Below, piece by piece: positions 1 through 9,268 of a DNA stretch of 64,000 nucleotides. The DNA comes from JAJPHI01 sp035541875 (GTDB lineage: Bacteria; Desulfobacterota; Binatia; Binatales; Binataceae). Both the position numbers and the translations under genes were made by a program. The stretch spans positions 124,001 through 188,000 of the forward strand of contig DATKML010000023.1 in the NCBI GenBank assembly GCA_035541875.1, written 5' to 3'. The notes below the pieces were generated by a model, which had not been told where the DNA came from, made no database searches, and saw nothing but the letters and a program-made list of their open reading frames with translations. How positions within the stretch are numbered: the first letter of the stretch is position 1; every line of letters begins with the position of its first letter.

Positions 1-1
1 T

Positions 2-109
2 CTGCTCAACGAAGCGCAGGCTGGGTGCTTCGACGTTGATCCGCTTGAGTGCTCGGATTACTGCCCCTATAGGCTGTTATGCCGGATTGGTACGGCGCCC
101 GGGGTATGA
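2..109 (+). CDS. AddB-like PD-(D/E)XK nuclease, C-terminal end only
   Basis: The window opens inside this gene; only the last 35 codons are visible. The reading frame ends with a cysteine cluster, CSDYCPYRLLCR, of the C-x3-C-x5-C kind that closes the Fe-S-stapled nuclease domain of AddB and related RecB-type nucleases. The TGA at 107-109 overlaps the ATG of the next gene (ATGA), so the two are translationally coupled, as expected for an addB-addA recombination and repair operon. What is seen: the Cys motif and the overlap. What is inferred: that the missing upstream part is AddB-like. It could also be another PD-(D/E)XK family nuclease. Confidence 0.65.
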   Translation: MLNEAQAGCFDVDPLECSDYCPYRLLCRIGTAPGV

Positions 110-3100
110 GCAACGAAACCTCAATCAAGCTCAGCACTGAGCAGCAAGAGGCGGTCAGTCGCAACGAAAAGCTGATCGTCCGAGCGGGCGCGGGATCAGG
201 AAAGACCGAAGTCCTGGCGCGCCGCTTCGTCGCTTTACTTGCGGGCGATCTCGGCGAAGGAGAGCCCCTCGCGCCGGCGCAACTCGCGGCACTTACGTTC
301 ACGGAAAAAGCCGCTCTCGATATGCGTGAGCGGATCACGTCGGTACTGGCTGAGCGAATCAGGGCTACAACCGATGAGTCTCTGCGCCTTCATCTGCGGC
401 GCGCAGAGCGCACGCTCGGCCTAGCCCGGATTTCGACGATCCACGCCTTCTGTGCGCGAGTTCTGCGTGAGAATGCAGTCGCCGCCGGACTCGATCCGGA
501 CTTCGAAGTTCTCGACGATTACGAGAGCATCATCTTCTATGAACGGGTCTGCCGCGAAGTCCTGGTCAAAGCGGTACGCGATGGGGACAAAGGAGCATTG
601 GCGCTCGTGCAGGCCCGTCGGTTGGAAAGCGCTTCGCCACGTGAGAGCGCGCAGGAGATCGTCCGGCGGATACTGACGGAGGCTCGCCGTCAAGGCGACT
701 CACCGGAAAAAATTCAACAGAGGACCGAGCGTTACGCGAATCGTTTCGAAGACACCAACGATCGGGTAGCACCTCTCGCCAAACAATTTGCAGACGTGAT
801 CGACAATTTGGTCAGAGTCGATAACACCACCGGCACAACCAAGAAGAAAATCCTGGCCTTGCGAGAAGTTTGGCGCGGGGCAGGTCGACAAGTTCGCGAT
901 CTTAATCGGTGGTCGACATCCGCGGATATCGAACTGCTACGAAAAATACTTGCAGAAGTGCCGACTGCTCAGAGTCCGAAGGTAAGGGACTTCGTGAACG
1001 CAGCCAAGGAATCAGCCGAAATAGACAAGGTCAAAAAGTACGGTCTCACCGGCGATTTGATCGCGACCTGGGGCGAGTATCGAGGAATCGAAGTCGCTCG
1101 CCCGGTTGCCCAGTTGATCGCAAGGACAGGCGAGGCGATTGAGAAAGCTGAACGAAATTATCACGTGATGACGTTCGATGGGCTCCTGGTCGTCGTGCGC
1201 AATCTGTTCCGGCAAAACCCGCGAGTGGTTAGTCGCTACCGGCGAGAACTGACCGCGATCCTGGTCGATGAATACCAGGATACGAACAACGTGCAGGACG
1301 AGATCATCCGACTGCTGACCGATCCCGAAGTATCCAACGATGCTGTTGCTCCTCAACTCTTTATCGTCGGAGACGAGAAGCAATCGATCTATCGCTTTCG
1401 GGGCGCCGACGTCAGCGTCTTCAATCGATCGCGTGACGCTGCCGAAGTCGGACTAACCGAGAATCGCCGCTCGACACGCAACATCTTGAACTTCGCGAAT
1501 GGTGTCGCGGAGATCGCGATGGCAAATCCGCCTGAGCCTCGCGACTACCGAACAGTATGGAGCGACAAACATAAATTGAAGGCGTCGCGGCCGGTCGCGA
1601 TAGATTACCCAGTTGAGTTCATCCCCAAGATCGAAGACGACGCTGGGAGCAATGAAAAATCCGATTCCAGCGACAGGCGAGGCCGGGAAGGGTTAATCCT
1701 CGGCAGGTGTATCCGACAGATAGTCGAGAGCGGTGAGCCGATCATCGACCCGGATAATGGTAGCGAGCGGCTGGCGCGCTATCGCGATTGCGTGATCCTG
1801 ATGCGAGCGTTTGGCGATATCGGGATCTATGAGCAGGCTGTCGCCGCCGTAGGCGTCCCGACGTACACGGTGAAGGGGCGCGGCTTTTACGGAAGGCCCG
1901 AAGTTAAGGACCTTATCACTCTGCTCCAGGCGATAGCCGATCCGCGCGACTCGCTGGCGATCGCGACGGTTCTGCGATCACCCTTCTTCGCCCTCTCCGA
2001 TGATTGTTTGTTGGAGATGGGGCTTTATTTGCGTCGCGCTCCCAAGGGTGACGTGTCGATTGCCGCTCTTTTCGAAAAGGGAGATTTCAGCTGGCTTGCG
2101 GTCGAGCGAGCAGAGACGGAGGCCGCTGCGGATATCCTGCATCAGTTGCGAGCGATGCGAGATCGCCAACCGGCCCACGTAATCGTGGAGCGCAGCCTTG
2201 AGCTAACTGACTATGAGAGCGTGATGGCGGGGTTGCCGAAGGGCGACCAGCGGATCGCCAATCTGCGCAAGGTGATGGAAATCGCCCGCAGCTTCGATAC
2301 CCATCGCTTTTTCACCTTTCGCGATTTTGTCAGTTACCTGACTCGACTGGTCGAAGAAGAGCCGTACGAACCCCAGGCACAGATCCCGGGAGAAGACGAT
2401 GATGTCGTCCGCCTGATGACGGTCCATCAGGCGAAAGGGCTCGAATTTCCGATCGTCGTAATCGCTGACGCAGGCCGTAGACCGCCGTCTAACAGTGCCA
2501 CTCCCCTCCTCGATCCGGAAAACGGGCTGCTGATGTGCGCGACCGACGGGAGCGGCTACGACGAGATTCCGAACGCCGCCGTGAAACGATATCGCGATCG
2601 GTTAAAGGATGAAGAAGAAGCCGAGAGTGCCCGAATCCTTTACGTCGCGCTGACTCGTGCGCGGGACCGCCTGATTATCAGTGAAGGCCCGACCAAGGAC
2701 GGATGGTCCAAATATCTCCGCGGGTTTATCGGCAATGAAGCTCTGGCGGCGCCGGCGACGAAAGAGACCTTGCGGACCGCTGAAAATGGAGCCCAAATCC
2801 TCATTCGCCCGCCAGTCACTGTCGACCTCTCGGCAGGGCTACCGAGAGCCGCCGATTATACCGCGAGCGATGCCGAGACGCCGATCCATCCCGCGCCTCC
2901 GGCGCGGTTTGTATCGGTTGGCGAGCGCGTGATCAGCCCGACGGCTCTCGCCGACTTTGATCGCTGTCCGCGACAATACTGGTTACGCCACGGGCTAAGA
3001 CTTCCGGAGCTTTATCCAGGAGAGAACGGCGGAGAAGCCGGCGCGCTGGCGATGGGCTCCGTCGCGCATGAGGTGCTGGAGCGGATTCAATTCGGGCTTG

Positions 3101-3651
3101 ATGGTGAGCCGGCGCGAACCGGTATAGCGCAACTCGCGCAAGTGATCGGCGCGCGTGCCGGATTGAGCGAGCGACAGTGCGAAGAAATCGCGCAGGATCT
3201 GGAGAGTTATGCTCGCATGGTCGATCATCACGAACAGATACTCGGGCGCGAGATACCTTTCATGTTGAATGCTGCACCGGGACTTTTTATCCGGGGGCAG
3301 ATCGATCTTGTGCTGCGCACTCGGGAAGGGATTGTCGTTCGCGATTACAAATACGCCTCCAAAAGCGACGCCGCCCGGTACCAGATCCAGCTGGAATGCT
3401 ATGCGCTGGCGGTCGCCGAGAACTTCCCCACCGATCAGCTGGCCGCGCAAATCGCGACCCTGCGAGGAGAACCTTCGTTGATCGAGTTAGCTCTGGCATC
3501 GGTGTCGGCGATTCGGAGCAAACTCGCCGCATTAGGGGAACATCTGGCCGAGGCCGCAAGAATGTCAGTTTATCCGAAGAAGCCGAAAAATGAGGGTATC
3601 TGCAAAGGGTTGCGGTGCGGCTATATCGACCGATGCTGGAAGAGTAGTTGA
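106..3651 (+). CDS. addA: AddA-like UvrD-family helicase-nuclease
   Basis: 1181-residue ATP-dependent helicase/nuclease of double-strand break repair. The Walker A motif AGAGSGKT lies at residues 27-34. Walker B (ILVDEYQDTN) is near residue 385, followed by the GDEKQSIYRFRGAD motif, and a late MTVHQAKGLEF motif is present. The C-terminal 230 residues form a PD-(D/E)XK nuclease: GSVAHEVLERI near 984, then IRGQIDLVLR and VVRDYKYAS near 1066-1081. Four cysteines frame this domain: one in FDRCPRQYW near 953 and three in CKGLRCGYIDRC at about 1165-1177. This suggests a second Fe-S staple, which typical AddA lacks. The start at 106 is chosen over an in-frame ATG at 79 because it overlaps the upstream stop as ATGA. 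RecB-type is an alternative, but size, partner and domain order favour AddA. Confidence 0.9.
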   Translation: MSNETSIKLSTEQQEAVSRNEKLIVRAGAGSGKTEVLARRFVALLAGDLGEGEPLAPAQLAALTFTEKAALDMRERITSVLAERIRATTDESLRLHLRRAERTLGLARISTIHAFCARVLRENAVAAGLDPDFEVLDDYESIIFYERVCREVLVKAVRDGDKGALALVQARRLESASPRESAQEIVRRILTEARRQGDSPEKIQQRTERYANRFEDTNDRVAPLAKQFADVIDNLVRVDNTTGTTKKKILALREVWRGAGRQVRDLNRWSTSADIELLRKILAEVPTAQSPKVRDFVNAAKESAEIDKVKKYGLTGDLIATWGEYRGIEVARPVAQLIARTGEAIEKAERNYHVMTFDGLLVVVRNLFRQNPRVVSRYRRELTAILVDEYQDTNNVQDEIIRLLTDPEVSNDAVAPQLFIVGDEKQSIYRFRGADVSVFNRSRDAAEVGLTENRRSTRNILNFANGVAEIAMANPPEPRDYRTVWSDKHKLKASRPVAIDYPVEFIPKIEDDAGSNEKSDSSDRRGREGLILGRCIRQIVESGEPIIDPDNGSERLARYRDCVILMRAFGDIGIYEQAVAAVGVPTYTVKGRGFYGRPEVKDLITLLQAIADPRDSLAIATVLRSPFFALSDDCLLEMGLYLRRAPKGDVSIAALFEKGDFSWLAVERAETEAAADILHQLRAMRDRQPAHVIVERSLELTDYESVMAGLPKGDQRIANLRKVMEIARSFDTHRFFTFRDFVSYLTRLVEEEPYEPQAQIPGEDDDVVRLMTVHQAKGLEFPIVVIADAGRRPPSNSATPLLDPENGLLMCATDGSGYDEIPNAAVKRYRDRLKDEEEAESARILYVALTRARDRLIISEGPTKDGWSKYLRGFIGNEALAAPATKETLRTAENGAQILIRPPVTVDLSAGLPRAADYTASDAETPIHPAPPARFVSVGERVISPTALADFDRCPRQYWLRHGLRLPELYPGENGGEAGALAMGSVAHEVLERIQFGLDGEPARTGIAQLAQVIGARAGLSERQCEEIAQDLESYARMVDHHEQILGREIPFMLNAAPGLFIRGQIDLVLRTREGIVVRDYKYASKSDAARYQIQLECYALAVAENFPTDQLAAQIATLRGEPSLIELALASVSAIRSKLAALGEHLAEAARMSVYPKKPKNEGICKGLRCGYIDRCWKSS

Positions 3652-3705
3652 CTTCTCGCTGGAGCGGATAGAGCCTGTTAGTCGGCTGACGAGGAGTCCG
3701 GAGGC

Positions 3706-4005
3706 ATGGTTGTAAAGCGTTTTTTCCTGATTATAGCGCTGCTTTTGGCGGTGCTTATCGGCCTGCGGTATCCGGTGCTGGCTCAACAGAGCGCGGATAT
3801 GGGTGGCGGCGCCGATCAGGCTCAGCAATCCGGGGACAACTCTGATTCGCAGGCCGGCTCCGATAATTCCGGTGACAATGACCCCAACGCCGAGCAGGAT
3901 CAGGACCAGAATCAGGATCAAGACCAGGATCAGAATCAGCAGGATCAGGACAGTGGAGACAACGGCAACGATCAGGCAGACGCCGGGGATAGCTCAGCCA
4001 AGTGA
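3706..4005 (+). CDS. small secreted Asp/Gln-rich low-complexity protein
   Basis: 99 residues. Residues 1-27 look like a Sec signal peptide: basic start, a leucine/isoleucine-rich core and a cleavage-like site at VLAQQ. The mature part has no fold that I recognise. It is strongly acidic and built from D, Q, N, S and G, with an imperfect run of DQ/NQ dipeptides (residues about 65-85) encoded by repeated CAGGAT units. GAGGAG and GGAGG lie just before the ATG. Function unknown. The repeat could bind divalent cations or act as a disordered periplasmic spacer, but nothing in the sequence decides this. The unit count may vary between strains. Confidence 0.65.
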   Translation: MVVKRFFLIIALLLAVLIGLRYPVLAQQSADMGGGADQAQQSGDNSDSQAGSDNSGDNDPNAEQDQDQNQDQDQDQNQQDQDSGDNGNDQADAGDSSAK

Positions 4006-4047
4006 TCAGACTTTGAGTTGCGGTTCGCCAGAGGTCGCGTAGATTCA

Positions 4048-5145
4048 GTGGCGTCCCCACGAATAAAGGTTGCACAGGTAAGTACCCTCGCTGAATTCGA
4101 GCAATTCGCACGCCTGCCTTACGAGATTTATGCCGCCCGCGATGCGTGGTGGCCACCGGATATCCAGAACGAAGTCGATCTACTGATCGGCCGCTCGCTA
4201 ATCGCCTCTCACCTCACTCTTGCGCCGTTCTGCGTATGGCGCGACGGCAAACTGGTAGCGCGAGTCAGTGCGGTCGTAAATCACCGCTATAACCATCACT
4301 GGAATGAAAAGGTCGGACAGTTGATTCACTTCGAAGCGCTGAACGACATCGACGATGCCGTGGCCATGCTGTTCGAGGAAGCACTGGAATGGCTGCGCAC
4401 GCGTGAGATGAAATCCGTGCGGAGCGGTTTCGCCGCCTTTCTGGATTATCCATACGCGATCGACGGCTATCACGACCTGCCCTCGTTTCTGCTGCGGGGC
4501 AATCCTGAGTGCTACCATCGGTACTTCAAGAACGCCGGCTTCTATACCGAGAAGGGGCAAATCGATTACACCGCGCCGCTCACCACAGAGGTGCTCGATC
4601 GCTACGCGGCGATGCAAAGTGCGGTCGAGCGCTCCGGCATAGTAATGAAAAGCTGGCGTGAGTTCGGCTTCCTTGCTGCAGTCGATGCGTGGACGGACGT
4701 GATCAATGCGGCCTTCGATCGGCATTGGGGATGGAACCCGATCACGCATGAAGAGATTCGTCCGGTGCTGATACCGTTGCAGCAGACCGCCGTGGCGGAT
4801 CTTTCGATTATTGCCGAGATCGATGAGAACCCGGTCGGTGCAGTCTTCTCGGTACCGGACCTGAGTACCCTGCTGGCCCATCTGCGGCCCGGCGTCCGCT
4901 TGCGTCCTGAACGGGGCGGCGGCACGCGCGGTGCGCTGGTGAATATCGGCGTGCTCGAAGCGGCCCGATCACGTGGCATAGCACAGACGATGGCGGCGCG
5001 CTCCTTCGCTGCGATGGCGCGGAATCGGATGAAGTTCGCAGGCTATACCTTGGTGCTCGATGATAACTGGGCGTCGCGACGCACTGCCGAGAGTCTGGGC
5101 GCCCGAGTCACCGGCAACTTCGTAACTTATCGCCGCGATTTTTAG
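4048..5145 (+). CDS. GNAT-family N-acetyltransferase-like protein (YghO-like)
   Basis: 365 residues from the GTG at 4048. The frame is open from a TTG at 4018, but a purine-rich AGAGG sits upstream of the GTG, and the protein from there starts like its family. The N-terminus (TLAEFEQFARLPYEIY, then WWPPD) and the central FLLRGNPECYHRYFKNAGF segment match the YghO-type group, whose members carry a C-terminal GNAT fold. The C-terminal GVLEAARSRGIAQTMAAR segment resembles the acetyl-CoA pyrophosphate-binding loop (R/Q-x-x-G-x-A/G). Substrate unknown. Cytoplasmic, with no signal peptide. It ends 23 bases before the molybdenum hydroxylase operon and is co-oriented with it. Confidence 0.75.
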   Translation: MASPRIKVAQVSTLAEFEQFARLPYEIYAARDAWWPPDIQNEVDLLIGRSLIASHLTLAPFCVWRDGKLVARVSAVVNHRYNHHWNEKVGQLIHFEALNDIDDAVAMLFEEALEWLRTREMKSVRSGFAAFLDYPYAIDGYHDLPSFLLRGNPECYHRYFKNAGFYTEKGQIDYTAPLTTEVLDRYAAMQSAVERSGIVMKSWREFGFLAAVDAWTDVINAAFDRHWGWNPITHEEIRPVLIPLQQTAVADLSIIAEIDENPVGAVFSVPDLSTLLAHLRPGVRLRPERGGGTRGALVNIGVLEAARSRGIAQTMAARSFAAMARNRMKFAGYTLVLDDNWASRRTAESLGARVTGNFVTYRRDF

Positions 5146-5168
5146 GCCGAAAGCCACCGGAGGTCGCG

Positions 5169-5846
5169 ATGGCGGAAGAACCGAAAACGAAATCATCCGG
5201 AAAAGTCAGCAGACGTACCTTCCTTAAGCAGGCGGGCGCAAGCGCGGCAGCAGCGGCAGTCGCAACGATCTATCGACCTGAGGGAGCGATTGGGGCTCCG
5301 CCGGATGCAAAGCCGAATGCGGTGCTCGAACCGGGGATCGTCGAGCGTCTTGGTCCCGGACCCTCCAGGATAGAGCTAAAGATCAATGGGCGCGCCCTGA
5401 GCGCAGAGATTGAGCCGCGTGCCACCCTGCTCGATTTCCTGCGCGATCACGTACAACTAACTGGACCCAAGCTTGTCTGCGATCGCGGAGCCTGCGGCGC
5501 CTGCACGATCCATCTGGATGGAAAGCCAATGACTGCATGCATGATTTTGGCGGTCGAAGCCCGCGGCCACGAGATCACCACGATCGAGGGAGTCGGGACG
5601 CCCGCCAACCTGCATCCGGTACAGGCGGCCTTCGTCGAATTCGACGCGCTCCAATGCGGCTTCTGTACACCGGGCATGATCATGTCGGTAGTCGCGGCGC
5701 TCGAACGTAATCCGCATATGGAAATCGCGGAGATCAAGAAAGCGGTCGCCGGCAATATCTGCCGATGCGGTACCTATCCGCATGTCTTCGAAGCGGCTCT
5801 GGCGGCAGCGCAGAAGATGACATCGTCGGCTCGTCGACGCGGTTGA
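5169..5846 (+). CDS. TAT-exported [2Fe-2S] subunit of a xanthine dehydrogenase-family molybdenum hydroxylase
   Basis: 225 residues. Residues 14-23 read SRRTFLKQAG, a twin-arginine signal, followed by an alanine-rich stretch, so the complex probably acts outside the cytoplasmic membrane. The plant-type [2Fe-2S] cluster is held by CDRGACGACTIHLDGKPMTAC. The second cluster is held by CGFCTPG and NICRCGTYP. This is the small electron-transfer subunit of the CoxS/XdhC-like class. It is followed 2 bases after its stop by the molybdopterin subunit and then the FAD subunit. Those two show no signal peptide, so export as a folded hitch-hiking complex is inferred. Substrate (aldehyde, purine or N-heterocycle) cannot be read from the sequence. 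Confidence 0.92.
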   Translation: MAEEPKTKSSGKVSRRTFLKQAGASAAAAAVATIYRPEGAIGAPPDAKPNAVLEPGIVERLGPGPSRIELKINGRALSAEIEPRATLLDFLRDHVQLTGPKLVCDRGACGACTIHLDGKPMTACMILAVEARGHEITTIEGVGTPANLHPVQAAFVEFDALQCGFCTPGMIMSVVAALERNPHMEIAEIKKAVAGNICRCGTYPHVFEAALAAAQKMTSSARRRG

Positions 5847-5848
5847 TC

Positions 5849-8050
5849 ATGAGCTATCGGGTCAAGCTGAAGCTCGGCTTCCAGGACGATCTGCGCGAGG
5901 TCACGATCGTCCTTCCAGATGACGAGCCGCCGCCGTGGGGTTGGGGCGAAGATCTGGCCCTTGTCGGCAAGCCGACCCCCCGCCTCGACGGACCCGCCAA
6001 GGCCACCGGCACCGCACACTATACCTACGACATTAATCTGCCCGGAATGCTGCACGGCGCAATCTTGCGATGTCCCTATCCGCACGCCCGGGTACGCAAC
6101 GTCGATCTTTCCGCGGCGCGCAAGTTCGGAGGAGTGCGCGCAACTATAGAACGCCCGGAGAAAACGATCCGGTTTGCCGGACAGGAAATTGCAGCCGTCG
6201 CAGCCACGGATCTGCTGACAGCACTTGAGGCGCTTGGCTTGATTCGGGTGGATTATGAATCCTTGCCCTTTGTCGTGGATATAGAAGAGGCGAGAGCCTC
6301 TAAGGCTCCACAGGTCTTTGCGGGCACTCCAAATGAATCGACGCCTGCGGTCTTCGAAAGCGGTAATCCGGCACGCGGCTACGAGGAGGCTACGGCCTCG
6401 CACGAAGCCCTCTACACCACGCAGGTTCAGACCCATGTTTCGCTGGAAACGCACGGGGCTGTGGCCGAGTGGCAAGGCGACGAACTGACTGTGTGGTGTT
6501 CGACGCAGGGAATTTTTGCCGTACGCGAGGATTTGGCGCTGGCGCTCAACCTGAGCGCCTCGAAGATCCGAGTGATTACTGAGTTCCTGGGCGGCGGCTT
6601 CGGATCGAAACTGCATCTGGGACCCGAAGTATTGATTGCGGCGCAGTTGGCACGCGAAGCCGGAGCGCCTGTGAAGATCATGCTGGCGCGCGATGCTGAG
6701 CATCTGGCTACCGGGAATCGACCAAGTTCGCGACAGCGAGTTCGGATAGGAGCGAACGCAGAGGGTAAACTTACGATGCTCGAACTGGACCAGCATGGCA
6801 CCGGCGGCATCGGCGCCGGTAGTGGCAGTTCGGGACCATACCGATCGCTCTATCGATGCGAGAATATTCGCACAGTCGAACGGAACGTCTTTGTGAATGC
6901 GGGACCCTCATCCCCAATGCGCGCTCCCGGATGGCCACAAGGATGCTTTGCGCTGGAAATGGCGATCGATGAATTGGCGCGGAAGGCAGGACACGATCGA
7001 CTGGCCTTTCGCAGGCAAAACAATTCGAACCCGGTACGAGAACTCGAATACGATCTTGGGGCCAAGGCCTTTGAGTGGGATCGTAAGAGCCATAGAGTGC
7101 CGTCACGAGGAGCCTACCGGCGCGGTATCGGAGTTGCGTCAGCGGCCTGGCATGGACTGGGAGCGACAGGGCCGCAAGCGCAGGTAATCGCCTACCGCGA
7201 TGGCCACACCGAAGTAAGAATCGGCACCCAGGATATCGGAACGGGGACTAGAACAATCCTCGCGATGGTTGCCGCCGAGGAACTCGGCCTACCGATCGAA
7301 AAGGTGACCGCGTCGATAGGCGATACCAAGTACCCCTACTCAGTTCCCTCGGGCGGAAGCATGACGGCGCCTTCCGACACGCCAGCGGTGCGCCAAGCCG
7401 CCTGGCACCTCAAGCAAAAGCTCTTACGACTCGCGGCCCCGATCCTCAAGGCAGAAAGCGCCGACCTCGAAACCCACGAGGGTGCGATTCGGATGAAATC
7501 CGATCCTTCGCGACGGGTCGCTTTCGCCGAACTCTGTCGACGGCTGCCCGGCGACTCGATCATGGCTACCGGCGAGCATATCCCGCTTTATGACGGTTAC
7601 CGCGGGGATCAGGCGGGATGCCAGTTCGCCGAGGTCGAAGTGGATATCGAGACCGGTATCGTCCGGGTTATCGAAGTGGTCGCCATTCATGACGCGGGAC
7701 GAATAATCGATCCACTAACGGCGCGCAGCCAGGTTAACGGCGGAGTCATCATGGGAGTTGGGTTTGCACTGTTCGAGGAGCGGCGACTTGATCCGCAAAT
7801 CGGGCTCATGATGAACCCGACCATGGATGACTACAAATTGCCTGGGCCTTTGGACATCCCCGCTATCAAAGTGCTCTTTGTCGAAGTTGCTAATGGAATG
7901 ACTAACACGGGCGTGTTGGGCCTCGGGGAAGCAGCTCATGTGGCCACCCCTGCGGCGATAGCTTGCGCTGTCTATGACGCGATTGGGGTACCGGTGCGCT
8001 CGCTGCCGATCACGCCAGATCGCGTGCTCGCCGCGATGGGGTCAATCTGA
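5849..8050 (+). CDS. molybdopterin-binding catalytic subunit, xanthine dehydrogenase family
   Basis: 733 residues from the ATG at 5849, which lies 2 bases after the previous stop. The open frame extends further upstream, but that part overlaps the Fe-S subunit. Aldehyde oxidase/XDH domains: an N-terminal a/b hammerhead (LVGKPTPRLDGPAKATGTAHY) near 37-57, the pterin-binding GGGFGSKLH, MRAPGWPQGCFALEMA, and the C-terminal GLGEAAHVATPAAIACAV with the GE pair that carries the presumed catalytic glutamate. It oxidises a substrate by water-derived hydroxylation and passes electrons to the Fe-S and FAD subunits. Its stop overlaps the next start (TGATG), indicating coupled translation. Substrate not assignable. 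Confidence 0.92.
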   Translation: MSYRVKLKLGFQDDLREVTIVLPDDEPPPWGWGEDLALVGKPTPRLDGPAKATGTAHYTYDINLPGMLHGAILRCPYPHARVRNVDLSAARKFGGVRATIERPEKTIRFAGQEIAAVAATDLLTALEALGLIRVDYESLPFVVDIEEARASKAPQVFAGTPNESTPAVFESGNPARGYEEATASHEALYTTQVQTHVSLETHGAVAEWQGDELTVWCSTQGIFAVREDLALALNLSASKIRVITEFLGGGFGSKLHLGPEVLIAAQLAREAGAPVKIMLARDAEHLATGNRPSSRQRVRIGANAEGKLTMLELDQHGTGGIGAGSGSSGPYRSLYRCENIRTVERNVFVNAGPSSPMRAPGWPQGCFALEMAIDELARKAGHDRLAFRRQNNSNPVRELEYDLGAKAFEWDRKSHRVPSRGAYRRGIGVASAAWHGLGATGPQAQVIAYRDGHTEVRIGTQDIGTGTRTILAMVAAEELGLPIEKVTASIGDTKYPYSVPSGGSMTAPSDTPAVRQAAWHLKQKLLRLAAPILKAESADLETHEGAIRMKSDPSRRVAFAELCRRLPGDSIMATGEHIPLYDGYRGDQAGCQFAEVEVDIETGIVRVIEVVAIHDAGRIIDPLTARSQVNGGVIMGVGFALFEERRLDPQIGLMMNPTMDDYKLPGPLDIPAIKVLFVEVANGMTNTGVLGLGEAAHVATPAAIACAVYDAIGVPVRSLPITPDRVLAAMGSI

Positions 8051-9042
8051 TGAATCGCTTCGCGGTCATAACGCCCAAGGATCTGGCCGGTGCGAGCAAG
8101 CTCCTGACCGAGCCGGATCGCCACGCACTAGCAGGTGGGATCGATTTGCTCGATCGCATGAAGCAGGGAATCGATCATCCGGAGGAGCTTATTAGCCTCA
8201 AGGCCTCAGACGTATCAGATAAGATTCATCAGGATAGGGCTGGGATGACTCGTATTGGCGCGCTGACTACGCTCGCCGACATAGAGACTAATCCCGCAAT
8301 TCGCGCGCAATACCCTGCCCTTGCTCAATCGGCCGGAGAGGCGGCAACACCGCAGATCCGAAATCGGGCGACTGCGGGAGGCAACCTGCTGCAACGGCCG
8401 CGATGCTGGTATTACCGGAACCCCGATGTACCCTGCCTGAAAAAGGGCGGATCGCGCTGTTACGCCGTGACCGGACTCAATCGCTATCACGCAATTCTCG
8501 GTGGTGGTCCTTCGTTTATCGTCCATCCGTCGAATCTTGCACCAGCACTGATCGCTCTAGGTGCGACAGTCGTCCTGAGTGGTCCGACCGGTACCCGACG
8601 GGTCGAGCTCGAACTGTTTTTTGTACCACCGCGAGTCGATCCGCGTCGCGAGAATGTACTTGAGCCCGGAGAGATCTTAACTGAGATTATCCTTCCCGCC
8701 ACTCCAAGAGGCTCGAATAGTGTTTATCTGGAGGCTCGGGAAAAACAGAGCTTCGATTGGCCATTAGCCAGTGCAGCGGTCTTTCTCACGCCTACATCGT
8801 CTGGAGTGATCCAGAGCGCTCGTATCGTTCTCGGTGCAGTTGCGCCGATTCCCTGGCGATCACCGCAAGCCGAGGAGGCGATTCGTGGACATCGCGTGGA
8901 CGCTGCGGTCGCATCACGCGCGGCAGAGGCTGCACTGAAACCGGCGGCGCCACTCAGCGACAACCGCTATAAGGTTCCGATCGCAAAGACATTGTTGCGT
9001 CGCGCGATCCTGCTCGCTGCGGGCGTGAGAGAGGAGACTTAG
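8050..9042 (+). CDS. FAD-binding subunit of molybdenum hydroxylase (CoxM/XdhB-like)
   Basis: 330 residues, ATG overlapping the TGA of the catalytic subunit. The FAD-binding PCMH-type fold is recognised by AGGIDLLDRMKQG near residue 27, IGALTTLADIE, and the flavin-contacting AGEAATPQIRNRATAGGNL segment. The C-terminal CO-dehydrogenase flavoprotein domain follows. It transfers electrons from the [2Fe-2S] clusters to an external acceptor. RPRCWYYRNPDVPCLKKGG, just after the FAD motif, is typical of family members next to TAT-tagged Fe-S subunits. Third gene of the operon; an AGGAGA at its 3' end serves the next small gene. Confidence 0.92.
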   Translation: MNRFAVITPKDLAGASKLLTEPDRHALAGGIDLLDRMKQGIDHPEELISLKASDVSDKIHQDRAGMTRIGALTTLADIETNPAIRAQYPALAQSAGEAATPQIRNRATAGGNLLQRPRCWYYRNPDVPCLKKGGSRCYAVTGLNRYHAILGGGPSFIVHPSNLAPALIALGATVVLSGPTGTRRVELELFFVPPRVDPRRENVLEPGEILTEIILPATPRGSNSVYLEAREKQSFDWPLASAAVFLTPTSSGVIQSARIVLGAVAPIPWRSPQAEEAIRGHRVDAAVASRAAEAALKPAAPLSDNRYKVPIAKTLLRRAILLAAGVREET

Positions 9043-9046
9043 CCGT

Positions 9047-9256
9047 ATGACGACCAATAACGCCAGCTACTGTCTCCTGTTAAGCACCAAGACGGGTTAC
9101 TTTCGTTCACCTGAAGGTGTGCGACTAATCAATCCCGATAGCACCACAGGCTGCTATACCTGTCTCCTTACTCAACGTCCCTATGGACCCGATGAACGGC
9201 CCGTCACGCCGCAAAGCTGCGGAAGCGAACGCGAATGCTTTCGCTCCGACCAGTAA
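9047..9256 (+). CDS. small Cys-containing protein downstream of molybdenum hydroxylase
   Basis: 69 residues, no family recognised. The ATG is 4 bases after the FAD-subunit stop, and a good Shine-Dalgarno (GAGGAGA) lies in the end of that gene, so it looks like a fourth cistron. It carries five cysteines (C8, C36, C39, C58 and C64), two of them in a C-x2-C pair (GCYTCLL). No signal peptide or membrane helix. Possible roles are metal binding or assisting the hydroxylase, but this is only inferred from position. It might also be a chance ORF, although the start context argues against that. Confidence 0.6.
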   Translation: MTTNNASYCLLLSTKTGYFRSPEGVRLINPDSTTGCYTCLLTQRPYGPDERPVTPQSCGSERECFRSDQ

Positions 9257-9268
9257 CTATCCAGCGGC

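Noticed and set aside
3895..3955. CAGGAT repeats as a CRISPR-like array
   Set aside because: Units are six bases, contiguous, in frame within a coding sequence, and have no spacers.
4198..4881. 227-codon minus-strand ORF
   Set aside because: Antisense shadow of the GNAT-like gene, with no recognisable domain.
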